From contig NZ_SHNN01000001.1 in assembly GCF_026262625.1 (NCBI RefSeq), positions 868,001-932,000 on the forward strand: a stretch of DNA of 64,000 bases, given 5' to 3'. The position numbers and the translations under genes are program-made. Positions 51,990 to 60,718 of this stretch are shown here, piece by piece. The DNA comes from Candidatus Litorirhabdus singularis (GTDB taxonomy: Bacteria > Pseudomonadota > Gammaproteobacteria > Pseudomonadales > Halieaceae). The notes under the pieces were generated by a model. The model ran no database searches, was not told the origin of the DNA, and saw only the letters and a list, made by a program, of their open reading frames with translations. Position 1 is the stretch's first letter. The number at the start of each line of letters is the position of its first letter.

Positions 51990-52976
51990 TTATAGGGGAG
52001 TCTTGATCAATAGAATGCTTGAGTCCTCTAGCTCAACGCCTTGCACGCCGATGCTATGTTCCAGGGCCTTGAGGATCACCTCGGGCTGATCAATAGGAAA
52101 GATGCCCGACACAGTCGTCTGTGCCAGCGAGGCGTCTGAAACGATGATGCGAGCACCATGGTAGCGCGCCAATTCGGCCACCAATTGGCCCAGAGGCATA
52201 GCTTGGGCGACGATGTTGCCGTCGCGCCAGGCCAGTACGGTGCTGGCTTGTGTCTGTGCCGGGCGCCGCAGGCCATTGTCATCGGTTGCTACTGATTGGT
52301 TGGCATACAGTAGCTCGGTGGCCGGCGCTCGAGCGCCCGTGTTACCCAGCTCTGTAACACGCACGACGCCACTGGCCACGGTAATATGGCTAGACTCGCT
52401 GCCCCGCATAATATTGAAAGCGGTGCCCAGCACGCGGACTTCAGCGCTGCCTATATCAACGATGAAGGGCCTGGCGGTATTGTGATATACCTCAAAGAAC
52501 ACTTCGCCGCGCTCGAGTTTGACGCGGCGTTCCGAGTCGAGGTATTCCACCTGCAAACGACTATTGGTATTGAGCGTCATCACCGACCCGTCGGCCAGCT
52601 CTACGGATTTACGCTCGCCGAGCTGCGTGCTGAAGTAGGTGGGCTCAGTTGGACTCGTTAGCCACTGTGGTGCGGTGAAAAGAGCGAACACGAAACAGGC
52701 GGCCAACGCCAATGCCCCCAGCGTGCGTTGGCGGCGACCGACAAGCTGGCGCGGTGGATTGACTGGCATATGTTGGGTTACGCCGAGATCGTCCCAGAGT
52801 TCAAGCATGTTATCCATAGCGGTGGTATGCGCCGGATTGGCGGCGAGCCAAAGTGCGAATTGTTGCTGGTCCTGTTCGCTGACGTTGTCGGCGCGCAGTC
52901 TTACCAGCCAGCTAGCGGCCTGCTCTTCCATGCGTTCTGCAAAGGGATCAATGGTGTTTTTATTATCTGTGTTCAC
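51990..52976 (-). CDS. FecR family anti-sigma factor
   Basis: FecR proteins relay receptor occupancy across the inner membrane to their sigma factor. The 328-residue protein has an N-terminal DUF4880 cytoplasmic domain (about 14-60; FALWLAANPAHTTAMDNM), a transmembrane helix (about 88-108), the FecR domain (about 118-215; VELADGSVMTLNTNSRLQV in segments, GEVFFEV, VLGTAFNI) and a C-terminal STN-like part that would contact the receptor. It is 29 nt before the receptor gene and 80 nt after the sigma gene. Confidence 0.93.
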   Translation of the reverse strand: MNTDNKNTIDPFAERMEEQAASWLVRLRADNVSEQDQQQFALWLAANPAHTTAMDNMLELWDDLGVTQHMPVNPPRQLVGRRQRTLGALALAACFVFALFTAPQWLTSPTEPTYFSTQLGERKSVELADGSVMTLNTNSRLQVEYLDSERRVKLERGEVFFEVYHNTARPFIVDIGSAEVRVLGTAFNIMRGSESSHITVASGVVRVTELGNTGARAPATELLYANQSVATDDNGLRRPAQTQASTVLAWRDGNIVAQAMPLGQLVAELARYHGARIIVSDASLAQTTVSGIFPIDQPEVILKALEHSIGVQGVELEDSSILLIKTPL

Positions 52977-53056
52977 TTACAACTCTGTCAGGTGGAGGGA
53001 AGTTTTACTTCCGCTTTTGATAATAAACGAAGCCGGGACGATTTCCCTCAAGTATT

Positions 53057-53623
53057 TCATGGCCGTTTTATCACTGCTGCAGGGTTGCCAGCGCCATCCT
53101 GCCGGGCCAAAGCAGCGCGGCAATGCTTGAGTGCCTGCAAAATATACTTTTCCACGCTCGATACAGAGACGTCCAATTCGCGGGCTATTGCAGTGTAGGA
53201 CAAACCAGAATTACGACTGAGCAAAAAAGCCTGGCGACATTTGAGAGGCAGCTCGTCAATGGAGGCGTAAATTAGCGCCAGCCGCTCCCGGGCAGCGAGG
53301 ATTTTCTCAGGTGAGGCTCCGCTAGCGTTAGGGTCCTGGCTACCGGCCTCCTCTCCCTGACCTTCCTCAGATTTCAAAAAGCGATAATGCAGCGTGCGTC
53401 GGCGCAAATGATCCACGGCCAGATTGGAGGCAACCTGAAACAGGAAGGCGCGCGCATTATCCAATGTCTCAGGCTGTTGTAATCGGTAAATGCGGAGATA
53501 GGCTTCCTGCGCGATTTCAGCCGCATCCGATGGGTTGTCGAGCTTGCGGGTCAGAAAGCGCTCTAGCGAGTTGCCATGATCGGCTATCAGGTCGCTGACA
53601 AATTGTTGTTTCAGCTTGTTCAT
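53057..53623 (-). CDS. FecI-type ECF sigma factor
   Basis: The 188-residue sigma70-family protein has region 2 with DAAEIAQEAYLRIYRLQ near 33-49 and NLAVDHLRRR, and region 4 with LPLKCRQAFLLSRNSGLSYTAIARELDVS in segments and VEKYILQALKHCR. That is the pattern of FecI-like iron/TonB signalling sigma factors. It heads the sigma-fecR-receptor cluster and probably activates the receptor gene. No Fur box is obvious in the 141-nt gap to serA. Confidence 0.93.
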   Translation of the reverse strand: MNKLKQQFVSDLIADHGNSLERFLTRKLDNPSDAAEIAQEAYLRIYRLQQPETLDNARAFLFQVASNLAVDHLRRRTLHYRFLKSEEGQGEEAGSQDPNASGASPEKILAARERLALIYASIDELPLKCRQAFLLSRNSGLSYTAIARELDVSVSSVEKYILQALKHCRAALARQDGAGNPAAVIKRP

Positions 53624-53764
53624 CTACGCGCAGCCGGCAGGGGTTCAGAAGCGGGCCGGACAGGGGGTGCATGGGCGCTCCATCCGGGACCGGTCCAGTG
53701 TGACAGAGCAGGGCTCATTCTGCACGTCATCGGATGCGTCATATCCCTGTGCAAATCCGCTAGT

Positions 53765-54994
53765 CTAGAACAACATGCGGGTGCGCAGCGTACCCTCGAT
53801 GGCTGTTAGCTTGGACAGTGCCATTTCGCTGTATTCTGCAGCGATATCGATAACTACGTAGCCAATATTCTCGTTGGTTTGCAGGTACTGACCGGTGATG
53901 TTGATATTGTTGTCGCTAAACACCTTGTTGATGGCGCTCATGATTCCCGGCCGGTTGCGATGTATGTGCAACAGGCGATGGCTGTCTGGATGCTCCGGTA
54001 ATGCCACCTGAGGAAAGTTAACGGCTGATGTGGTGGTACCGTTATCACTGTAGTGAGCGAGTTTTTCCGCCACCTCCATACCGATATTTTCCTGAGCTTC
54101 CTGGGTGCTGCCGCCAATATGCGGGGTCAGAAAGGTGTTATGGAAGGCCCTTAACGGCGACAGGAATTCATCGTCGTTGGAGCGCGGCTCCACCGGGAAC
54201 ACGTCTATTCCGGCGCCACCGACATGGCCGCTGTCGAGGGCTGCAGCCAGTGCGTCAATATCGACAACGGTGCCCCGTGAGGCGTTGATCAGAATCGCGC
54301 CTGCGGGCATTTGGGCCAGCTCGGCGCTACCGATCATGTTGCGAGTGGCAGCCGTTTCCGGCACATGGAGGCTGACGACATCAGATTGTGCCAGTAATTG
54401 GTTCAGGCTGGGCACAGGGCGTGCATTGCCCAGCGGCAGTTTGTTACTGACATCATGGTAGCTGACCTGCATACCCAGCCCCTCGGCGAGTACGCCAAGC
54501 TGCATACCAATATTGCCGTAGCCAACGATGCCGAGTTTCTTGCCGCGAATCTCGAAGGACTTGTTGGCACTCTTCTGCCAAATACCCTGATGTGCCAGTG
54601 CATTTTTTTCCGCTATGCCACGCAGTAGCAAGATGGCTTCGGCCAGGACCAGCTCCGCTACGCTGCGAGTATTTGAAAATGGGGCGTTGAATACCACGAT
54701 GCCGCGAGTTGTGGCAGCTTGCAGATCAACCTGATTGGTGCCGATACAAAAACAGCCAATTGCGATTAGCTTTTCGGCGCAGTCCAGAACTTCATCAGTT
54801 AACTGGCTGCGAGAACGAATACCCACAAAATGAGCGTCGGCAATGGCCCGCTTCAATTCCTCCGTAGGTAACGCCTTCGGGTGAGTTTCGATATTCGTAT
54901 AACCGGCCCGGCGCAACGTATCGATAGCAGACTCATGCACCCCCTCCAGTAACAGAAACTTGATTTTGGCCTTGTCTAAAGAGGTCTTTTGCAT
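53765..54994 (-). CDS. serA: D-3-phosphoglycerate dehydrogenase
   Basis: SerA oxidises 3-phosphoglycerate to start serine synthesis. The 409-residue protein has the D-hydroxyacid dehydrogenase fold with NAD motif GKKLGIVGYGNIGMQLG near 152-168, catalytic Arg in INASRGTVVD, Glu in EPRSND and His in TPHIGGSTQEAQENI near 294-308. A C-terminal ACT domain (about 335-409) with HRNRPGIMSAIN predicts serine feedback inhibition. It is divergent from the D-2-hydroxyglutarate dehydrogenase gene. Confidence 0.96.
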   Translation of the reverse strand: MQKTSLDKAKIKFLLLEGVHESAIDTLRRAGYTNIETHPKALPTEELKRAIADAHFVGIRSRSQLTDEVLDCAEKLIAIGCFCIGTNQVDLQAATTRGIVVFNAPFSNTRSVAELVLAEAILLLRGIAEKNALAHQGIWQKSANKSFEIRGKKLGIVGYGNIGMQLGVLAEGLGMQVSYHDVSNKLPLGNARPVPSLNQLLAQSDVVSLHVPETAATRNMIGSAELAQMPAGAILINASRGTVVDIDALAAALDSGHVGGAGIDVFPVEPRSNDDEFLSPLRAFHNTFLTPHIGGSTQEAQENIGMEVAEKLAHYSDNGTTTSAVNFPQVALPEHPDSHRLLHIHRNRPGIMSAINKVFSDNNINITGQYLQTNENIGYVVIDIAAEYSEMALSKLTAIEGTLRTRMLF

Positions 54995-55104
54995 GATGGT
55001 CGCTACTGAAGTGGGGTATGGCTGGATTTGCGGGCGCGTATGATAGCATATGCGGCCGCGCCGTTAATGCGGCAATAATCCGGATTTTTGGTGGAGGTTT
55101 TCAG

Positions 55105-56502
55105 GTGACATTGGCCCCTGATTTGTTGGATAAATTGAGCCGGATAGTCGGCGCAAATAAACTGCTGATGGACGCTGAGGCTCACGTTCAATACGGTCGT
55201 GACTGGACCCGGGTGGAGACACCCTCCCCCGCCGCCGTCGCGTTGCCCGGCAGTATTGAGCAGGTGCAGGCGCTGGTGCAGCTGGCAAATGCTGAAGGGC
55301 TGGCGATTGTGCCGTCAGGCGGGCGCACCGGGCTCAGTGGCGGTGCGGTGGCGGCTCGCGGTGAGCTGGTGGTGGCGCTGGATAACCTCAATCAGATTGG
55401 CGCCTTTAATTCGATTGACCGCAGTGTGGTCTGTGGCGCTGGCGTGATCACCGAACAATTACAGCAATTTGCCGAGGATCAGGGCCTGCACTACCCGGTG
55501 GATTTTGCTTCCAGTGGCTCCAGCCAGATCGGCGGCAATGTGGCTACCAATGCGGGCGGTATCAAGGTGATTCGCTACGGCATGACGCGGGACTGGGTAG
55601 TCGGTTTGAAGGTGGTTACAGGCACCGGTGAGCTATTGGAGCTTAATGCCGGCTTGATCAAAAACAACGCCGGTTATGACCTGCGGCACCTGATGATCGG
55701 CTCAGAAGGTACGCTGGGTATCATTGTCGAAGTCACTATACGCCTGTGTCGGGCGCCCACTGATCTTGCCGTGATGGTGTTGGGGGTTCCCGATATGCCA
55801 TCGATTATGTCCACGCTGGCTGAGTTTCGACAGCAAATGGAGCTGACGGCCTTTGAGTTCTTTTCTGAGCCAGCGTTACAAAAAGTCGTTGCTCATCAGG
55901 ATCTGCAGCGTCCGTTTGATGAACCCTGCGCCTACTATGCTTTGCTGGAGTTTGAGCAAACCTCGGGCTCTGAGATGGATCAGGCCATGGCGCTATTTGA
56001 GCACTGCCTGGAGCAGGGCTGGGTGCTCGACGGCGTGGTCAGCCAAAGCGTGGCTCAGGCTCGCAACCTGTGGCGACTGCGGGAAGATATCTCAGAGACG
56101 ATTGCGCGTTGGGCGCCCTACAAAAATGACCTGTCGGTGGTGGTTTCCAAAGTACCCGAGTTTCTGACTGCGGTTGAGGCACTGGTCAACGCCGCCTACC
56201 CGGACTTTGAGATCATCTGGTACGGGCATATTGGAGATGGCAACGTACATTTGAATATCCTCAAGCCGGAATCATTGAGCATCGCTGATTTTGCCGAGCA
56301 ATGCGGCGAGGTAAGCAAAGGCGTATTTGAGATCGTCCGCGAGCACCGCGGTAGCGTTTCTGCTGAGCATGGCGTGGGCGTTTTGAAAAAGCCCTACCTG
56401 CCCTACTCGCGGTCGCCGCTTGAGATTGAGCTGATGCGCGCGATCAAGCGCAGTTTCGACCCCAATGGGGTGCTTAACCCAGGCAAAATCTTCGATCTCT
56501 AG
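55105..56502 (+). CDS. D-2-hydroxyglutarate dehydrogenase (FAD)
   Basis: The GTG at 55105, 7 nt after TGGAGG, gives [16 protein letters not shown] and 465 residues; the ATG at 55018 adds an unconserved leader. The FAD domain has [14 protein letters not shown] and [19 protein letters not shown], and the C domain has [11 protein letters not shown] and [11 protein letters not shown]. Adjacent to serA, as in Pseudomonas, it probably reoxidises D-2-hydroxyglutarate made when SerA reduces 2-oxoglutarate, pulling serine synthesis forward. Electrons would go to an electron-transfer flavoprotein. Confidence 0.87.
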   Translation: MTLAPDLLDKLSRIVGANKLLMDAEAHVQYGRDWTRVETPSPAAVALPGSIEQVQALVQLANAEGLAIVPSGGRTGLSGGAVAARGELVVALDNLNQIGAFNSIDRSVVCGAGVITEQLQQFAEDQGLHYPVDFASSGSSQIGGNVATNAGGIKVIRYGMTRDWVVGLKVVTGTGELLELNAGLIKNNAGYDLRHLMIGSEGTLGIIVEVTIRLCRAPTDLAVMVLGVPDMPSIMSTLAEFRQQMELTAFEFFSEPALQKVVAHQDLQRPFDEPCAYYALLEFEQTSGSEMDQAMALFEHCLEQGWVLDGVVSQSVAQARNLWRLREDISETIARWAPYKNDLSVVVSKVPEFLTAVEALVNAAYPDFEIIWYGHIGDGNVHLNILKPESLSIADFAEQCGEVSKGVFEIVREHRGSVSAEHGVGVLKKPYLPYSRSPLEIELMRAIKRSFDPNGVLNPGKIFDL

Positions 56503-57179
56503 GCGGGACTGGCGTGCAGAGTTTGTACGCCGTCCTTACCACCTAGCAGCAGGACATCTGCTGGCCGCTGCGCAAACAGGCCGTTGGTAACGACGCCGAC
56601 AATCGCGTTGATCTGCGCTTCAGTCGTCAAAGGCTGGGGAATAGGGAAGTTATAAACATCCAGAATCACGTTACCGTTGTCTGTAACCACGCCGTCGCGA
56701 TACACCGGATCGCCGCCCAATTTTACTAATTCTCTGGCCACGTGGCTGCGCGCCATGGGTATGACCTCGACCGGCAGAGGAAATGCACCCAGGTGGCGCA
56801 CCAGTTTGCTGTCGTCACAGATGCAGACAAATTCGTCTGCCACCGCCGCGACAATCTTTTCGCGGGTCAGAGCAGCGCCGCCGCCCTTGATAAGCTGTAG
56901 ATGCGCGTTGGTTTCGTCGGCGCCGTCGACGTAGACGTCGACGCGGTCCACGGCATTGAGTTCGTAGACAGGTATACCCTGTTCACGCAGGCGCTCAGCT
57001 GACGCTTCAGAACTGGCTACAGTGCCATAGATAGCGCCTTTGTGTGCCGCCAGTCCATCGATAAACAGGTTGGCCGTTGAGCCGGTACCAATGCCGATAA
57101 CACTGTTGCGTTCCAGTTTGGACATGACGTAGTCGACAGCCGCGTTGGCGACGAGTTGCTTGAGCTGATCCTGATCCAC
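56499..57179 (-). CDS. rpiA: Ribose-5-phosphate isomerase A
   Basis: RpiA interconverts ribose 5-phosphate and ribulose 5-phosphate. A GTG at 57179 gives [18 protein letters not shown], matching other RpiA N-termini, and 226 residues; the upstream ATG at 57266 adds 29 unconserved residues. Motifs are [15 protein letters not shown] near 28-42, [22 protein letters not shown] near 94-108 and the phosphate-binding region. Its stop overlaps the convergent dehydrogenase stop by 4 nt. It is divergent from ilvA. Confidence 0.94.
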   Translation of the reverse strand: MDQDQLKQLVANAAVDYVMSKLERNSVIGIGTGSTANLFIDGLAAHKGAIYGTVASSEASAERLREQGIPVYELNAVDRVDVYVDGADETNAHLQLIKGGGAALTREKIVAAVADEFVCICDDSKLVRHLGAFPLPVEVIPMARSHVARELVKLGGDPVYRDGVVTDNGNVILDVYNFPIPQPLTTEAQINAIVGVVTNGLFAQRPADVLLLGGKDGVQTLHASPA

Positions 57180-57316
57180 TGGCTTATCCGTATCGTTGCG
57201 GGGTGCGCGATCATTATAGGCGCTAGCGGGGTGCGGATGACAGGGTTCTGGCTGCAAACTGGGCAAGCTTCAAGTACTATGGCGCGCTTGCCACCCCTGG
57301 GGTTGGAGCTGGGACC

Positions 57317-58834
57317 ATGCCAAAAAACTACATCAAGAAAATACTGGAGGCGCGCGTCTACGATGTCGCGCGTGAGACTCCGATTGATCATGCCCGACTA
57401 TTGTCAGCGCGGCTGGATAATAACGTGCTGCTCAAGCGTGAGGACCTGCAACCGGTATTTTCCTTTAAGCTGCGCGGTGCTTACAACAAGATGTATAGCC
57501 TTACTGACGAAGAGCGCGCTCGCGGTGTTATCTGCGCCTCTGCGGGCAACCACGCCCAGGGCCTGGCACTGGCAGCGCGGCATATGGATGTTAAAGCCAC
57601 TATTGTCATGCCTCGCACTACCCCCAAAATTAAAGTTGATGGCGTTCGCTCACATCAGGCCAAAGTCCTATTGATCGGCGATACTTTTGATGAGGCTGCA
57701 GCGCACGCGCAAAAGCTGGTCGCGGAGAAGGGACTGGTCTACGTGCACCCCTATGATGACCCCGAGGTGATTGCTGGCCAAGGTACCATTGGGGTGGAGA
57801 TCATGCGTCAGCACCCTGACCCTATCGATGCCATCTTTGTTCCGGTCGGCGGTGGTGGTTTGCTGGCTGGCATAGCAGCCTACGTCAAATACGTGCGTCC
57901 GGAAGTCAAGATAATCGGTGTAGAGCCCGAAGACGCCGCCTGCCTGCAGGCCGCCATGGCCAAGGGGCGCCGAGTGACCCTGCCCCAGGTCGGTCTGTTT
58001 GCCGATGGCGTTGCGGTAGCGACTATCGGTAAGGAGCCGTTCCGCATCATTCGCCAGCTCGTGGACGAGGTGATCACCGCCAGCACCGATGAAATGTGCG
58101 CCGCCATCAAAGATATTTTTGAGGACACCCGCAGCATTGCTGAGCCAGCCGGTGCGCTGGCCCTGGCCGGGCTGAAAAAATACGTCGCCAATGGTGGCGT
58201 CACTGGACAGACACTGATTGCTATAGCCAGTGGTGCCAACACCAACTTTGATCGGCTGCGCTATATCTCCGAGCGTACCGAGATCGGAGAAAAGCGCGAG
58301 GCCGTGCTCAGTGTCATGATTCCTGAGCGCCCGGGTAGCTTCAAGCGCTTCTGCAGCGCGATGGGCAAGCGTGGTATCACCGAGTTTAATTATCGCTATG
58401 CTGAGGGCGGCGAGGCCCATATTTTTGTCGGTCTGCAGATCGCTGAAGGCAGTGAGGATCGGGCCGAAGTGGTTGCTGCCCTGCAAGCCAAAGGCTATCC
58501 GGTGGTCGACCTCACCGACAACGAAATGGCCAAGTTACATATCCGCCATATGGTCGGTGGCCCAGCGCCTGCGAGCATCACAGATGAGTTGGTTTATCGG
58601 GTGGAATTTCCGGAGCGCCCTGGTGCCTTGCTAAACTTCCTGACCCATTTGGGTCAACGCTGGAATATCTCCATGTTTCACTACCGTAATCACGGTGCAG
58701 CCTATGGCCGAGTGTTGCTGGGATTACAGGCTAAAGCCTCGGAGCGCAGAGAAATAGAGGCGGTGCTTGATAGTATCCACTATCGCTATAGTGAAGAGAC
58801 GGCTAACCCTGCCTACGAGATTTATTTGAGTTAG
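57317..58834 (+). CDS. ilvA: Threonine ammonia-lyase, biosynthetic
   Basis: IlvA deaminates threonine to 2-oxobutyrate for isoleucine synthesis. The 505-residue PLP enzyme has the Lys in FSFKLRGAYNKM near residue 53, SAGNHAQGLA near 75, the phosphate loop PVGGGGLLAGIA near 178 and two C-terminal ACT-like regulatory domains (about 325-500) with ERPGSFKRFC and ERPGALLNFL. These predict isoleucine inhibition and exclude the short catabolic form. Confidence 0.97.
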   Translation: MPKNYIKKILEARVYDVARETPIDHARLLSARLDNNVLLKREDLQPVFSFKLRGAYNKMYSLTDEERARGVICASAGNHAQGLALAARHMDVKATIVMPRTTPKIKVDGVRSHQAKVLLIGDTFDEAAAHAQKLVAEKGLVYVHPYDDPEVIAGQGTIGVEIMRQHPDPIDAIFVPVGGGGLLAGIAAYVKYVRPEVKIIGVEPEDAACLQAAMAKGRRVTLPQVGLFADGVAVATIGKEPFRIIRQLVDEVITASTDEMCAAIKDIFEDTRSIAEPAGALALAGLKKYVANGGVTGQTLIAIASGANTNFDRLRYISERTEIGEKREAVLSVMIPERPGSFKRFCSAMGKRGITEFNYRYAEGGEAHIFVGLQIAEGSEDRAEVVAALQAKGYPVVDLTDNEMAKLHIRHMVGGPAPASITDELVYRVEFPERPGALLNFLTHLGQRWNISMFHYRNHGAAYGRVLLGLQAKASERREIEAVLDSIHYRYSEETANPAYEIYLS

Positions 58835-58842
58835 CGCTAACT
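58829..58842. repeat. Perfect 14-bp palindrome over the ilvA stop codon
   Basis: AGTTAGCGCTAACT spans the ilvA TAG stop. In RNA it would form a 5-bp stem with a GCGC loop, but the nearest T-run is 11 nt further on, so it is at best a weak terminator. Confidence 0.35.
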
Positions 58843-58993
58843 TAGTAGCTTGATTTTTCTTCACGAGGGACTACAATCAGATTTTGTGGCATATTACCAA
58901 AAATTGCTGTTGAGTTTTTGAGTGCTAGATAAAATGTGGCCTGGAGCAGTTGTCAGGTGTTTTTACCGGGCTTACCGGATAAGAGTAGAAACC

Positions 58994-59155
58994 GTGAAGA
59001 GAAAACCTGATTTGATGTTAGTACTATTGGCCGTGTTTGGTATCAGCATGGTCATCACCCTGATGTTACCGACCAGCGCCACGCGCTCGGTAGCAGCACC
59101 TGCGTCACCGTTACAGGCCGGTCTGCTGGCTGAGACTGAAGTCCGGTTCCGTTAG
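58994..59155 (+). CDS. Putative small single-pass membrane protein
   Basis: A GTG at 58994 opens a 53-residue frame: basic start MKRKPD, a hydrophobic helix (about 8-27), then a short Ala/Ser/Pro-rich tail. A longer version from 58922 would be 77 residues. I recognise no family. No strong ribosome binding site is visible, and its stop overlaps the convergent fau stop by 4 nt. It may be a real micro-protein or chance. Confidence 0.4.
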   Translation: MKRKPDLMLVLLAVFGISMVITLMLPTSATRSVAAPASPLQAGLLAETEVRFR

Positions 59156-59781
59156 CGGCGGCTGCCGCACATCCAGAGTTCGCAGTCCGTTACTACAGCG
59201 TCCAACTGCCTGTCATGAGGTAGTGTTGGCAGAGTCTCAACCTGTTGAAAACTATGTGCCAGCCCCAACAACGTGGGTCTTTGTCGGCGCAGTCTGTCAT
59301 CTGCGAAACAACGGTCATAGAAGCCACCTCCCATTCCAAGGCGCTCTCCCTGGCGCGTAAAGCCTACCAATGGCGTCAACACCAGATCCATTTCAAGGCT
59401 CGGGTAGCTTGGTGACGCGGGCAGTGGTTCCAGAAAATTGAAGCCACCACGGCGCAATTTGTCTCCTCGGCTATAGCGCCGAAACGTCATCTGGCCAGCG
59501 TGGGTAACGGGTAAGTAGACCTGTTTGCCCAGGCGCCAGCAAAGACGGATGCTGGGGGTGCAGTCAGTTTCTCCATCGGATGCCAAGTAGCAGGCGACAT
59601 GCCGGGCACGGCGAAACAGTGAATGGTACAAAAGGTGGTGGGCAACAGCCTGTGCGGTGGCGGCTTGCTGCACAGATGACAGAGCGCGGCGTTGGGCTCG
59701 TAGCTGACGACGTAACGGCCGCTTCTGGAGTTGACCCGGCGGCGCTTGGTTGTCTTTGCTGTTATAGCTTGATGCGGTCAC
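59152..59781 (-). CDS. fau: 5-formyltetrahydrofolate cyclo-ligase
   Basis: The enzyme (YgfA/MTHFS) converts 5-formyl-THF to 5,10-methenyl-THF with ATP. A GTG at 59781 gives 209 residues; the ATG at 59853 lies inside the 6S RNA and is rejected. Motifs are RRQLRAQRRALS near the start, DGETDCTPSI near 78, and LVGFTRQGERLGMGGGFYDRCF near 144-165 with the substrate Gly loop. Its place after zapA and 6S RNA matches E. coli and Pseudomonas. Confidence 0.9.
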   Translation of the reverse strand: MTASSYNSKDNQAPPGQLQKRPLRRQLRAQRRALSSVQQAATAQAVAHHLLYHSLFRRARHVACYLASDGETDCTPSIRLCWRLGKQVYLPVTHAGQMTFRRYSRGDKLRRGGFNFLEPLPASPSYPSLEMDLVLTPLVGFTRQGERLGMGGGFYDRCFADDRLRRQRPTLLGLAHSFQQVETLPTLPHDRQLDAVVTDCELWMCGSRR

Positions 59782-59803
59782 AGGCGTGAATTCTGATATA
59801 AAT

Positions 59804-59980
59804 GGATCCCCAGAGTACCGCTGACGGCGGCGCCCTTGAACCCGATGGTTCAAGGCGGTGGTTGCTGCACTGAATTAGGCTTCCCGCAATGCGGACATGC
59901 ACATCATCAGCGACTAGTAACCACCTAGGTAACAATTATCGGGTAGAGAACTAGCCGTCTGGCAAATACACCAGGTATCC
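59804..59980 (-). ncRNA. ssrS: 6S RNA
   Basis: A leftward RNA of about 177 nt lies between zapA and fau, its conserved position. GGAT-CC-TGG at the 5' end and CTCTGGGGATCC at the 3' end pair in a long terminal stem with two mismatches. The hallmark CCTTGAACC...GGGTTCAAGG hairpin, nearly identical to E. coli 6S RNA, is at about 59829-59852. 6S RNA mimics an open promoter and holds sigma70 RNA polymerase in stationary phase. Ends are inferred from pairing and the promoter. Confidence 0.9.
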
Positions 59981-59986
59981 GCTGTT

Positions 59987-59992
59987 AGTATA
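59987..59992 (-). promoter_or_regulatory. -10 element of the 6S RNA promoter
   Basis: TATACT on the leftward strand ends 7 nt before the proposed 6S RNA 5' end. No clear -35 hexamer is visible upstream. Confidence 0.6.
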
Positions 59993-60012
59993 ACGGAACT
60001 GACTGACGTGGG

Positions 60013-60342
60013 CTAACTGATCTCCAATTGACGCAAGGAATAGAGAGCTTCGTCTATTTTTGCGGTCAGACTGGATAGTTCTGCCAAGGGTAGCTCAGCG
60101 TGAGACGGTGCTCTGTCGACCTCTTCCTGCTCTGAAGCCTGTAATAGTTCATGGCTGATATTCAATCCGGCCATGACCGCTATGCGCTCCAGCCCAATAA
60201 CCTTGCCGTTTTCACGGATGGTGCGCATCTGTTTGTCCAGGTAGGACGCCGAAACCCGCAGCTCTGCCTCTTGCTCCGGCGGGCAGGCTACCTGATAGTC
60301 CTTATCGAGAATGCTGACAGTAACAGTGCTTATCTTGCTCAC
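60013..60342 (-). CDS. zapA: Cell division protein ZapA
   Basis: ZapA bundles FtsZ filaments at the division site. The 109-residue protein begins MSKISTVTVSILDKDYQVACP, the typical globular N-terminus with VSILDKDY, followed by RVSASYLDKQMRTIRENGKVIGLERIAVMAGLN in segments and a C-terminal coiled coil (about 65-108). It overlaps the upstream coiled-coil gene by 4 nt and is followed by 6S RNA. Confidence 0.94.
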   Translation of the reverse strand: MSKISTVTVSILDKDYQVACPPEQEAELRVSASYLDKQMRTIRENGKVIGLERIAVMAGLNISHELLQASEQEEVDRAPSHAELPLAELSSLTAKIDEALYSLRQLEIS

Positions 60343-60548
60343 GAGTCTTGCTCCATCGCCTTCAGGCGGCTTATTATCGCCTCGACCTTGGTTTTGGCCA
60401 GTTCATTCTTATCGATAAGGTTTTGCCGTTCCTTCGACCAGGAGTTGGCATTGGCTTTGAGGGAAGCATTTTCTCGATTCAGATCGGCGCAGAGCTCGAT
60501 CAGGGTATCGATTTTTTCTTCCAGGAGCTGTAGTTGTGAATCTGGCAT
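60339..60548 (-). CDS. ZapB-like small coiled-coil protein (TIGR02449 type)
   Basis: ATG 60548 gives a 69-residue, almost entirely coiled-coil protein: MPDSQLQLLEEKIDTLIELC followed by LNRENASLKAN and ending ISRLKAMEQDS. Such proteins precede zapA in many gammaproteobacteria and are related in design to ZapB. A role in Z-ring assembly with ZapA is inferred from context. A longer start at 60635 would run past the promoter and is rejected. Confidence 0.85.
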   Translation of the reverse strand: MPDSQLQLLEEKIDTLIELCADLNRENASLKANANSWSKERQNLIDKNELAKTKVEAIISRLKAMEQDS

Positions 60549-60582
60549 TGGGGTTAACTTATGTATTTGTCCAATGCCCGTT

Positions 60583-60611
60583 ACTATAGAGGCGATATTG
60601 TCACAGGTCAA
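60583..60611 (-). promoter_or_regulatory. Promoter of the zapB-like/zapA operon
   Basis: Leftward TTGACC (60606-60611) and TATAGT (60583-60588) are spaced by 17 bp, placing the transcript start about 28 nt before the ATG at 60548. Confidence 0.75.
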
Positions 60612-60718
60612 TGCTGACTTATTCATTAATATCAATAACCTACATTACTTTCCCATAAATAGGTGCAAGTTAAGGCCCGCTAGCGGCCGAGGTTTGCCAA
60701 CCGCGCTGGACTAAAACT

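Noticed and set aside
59782-59853. Upstream ATG start for fau at 59853
   Set aside because: The added 24 codons lie inside the 6S RNA sequence and are not conserved in the enzyme family.
60151-60714. A 187-codon plus-strand frame across zapA, the zapB-like gene and their promoter
   Set aside because: It is antisense to two well-supported genes and their promoter, and has no family features.
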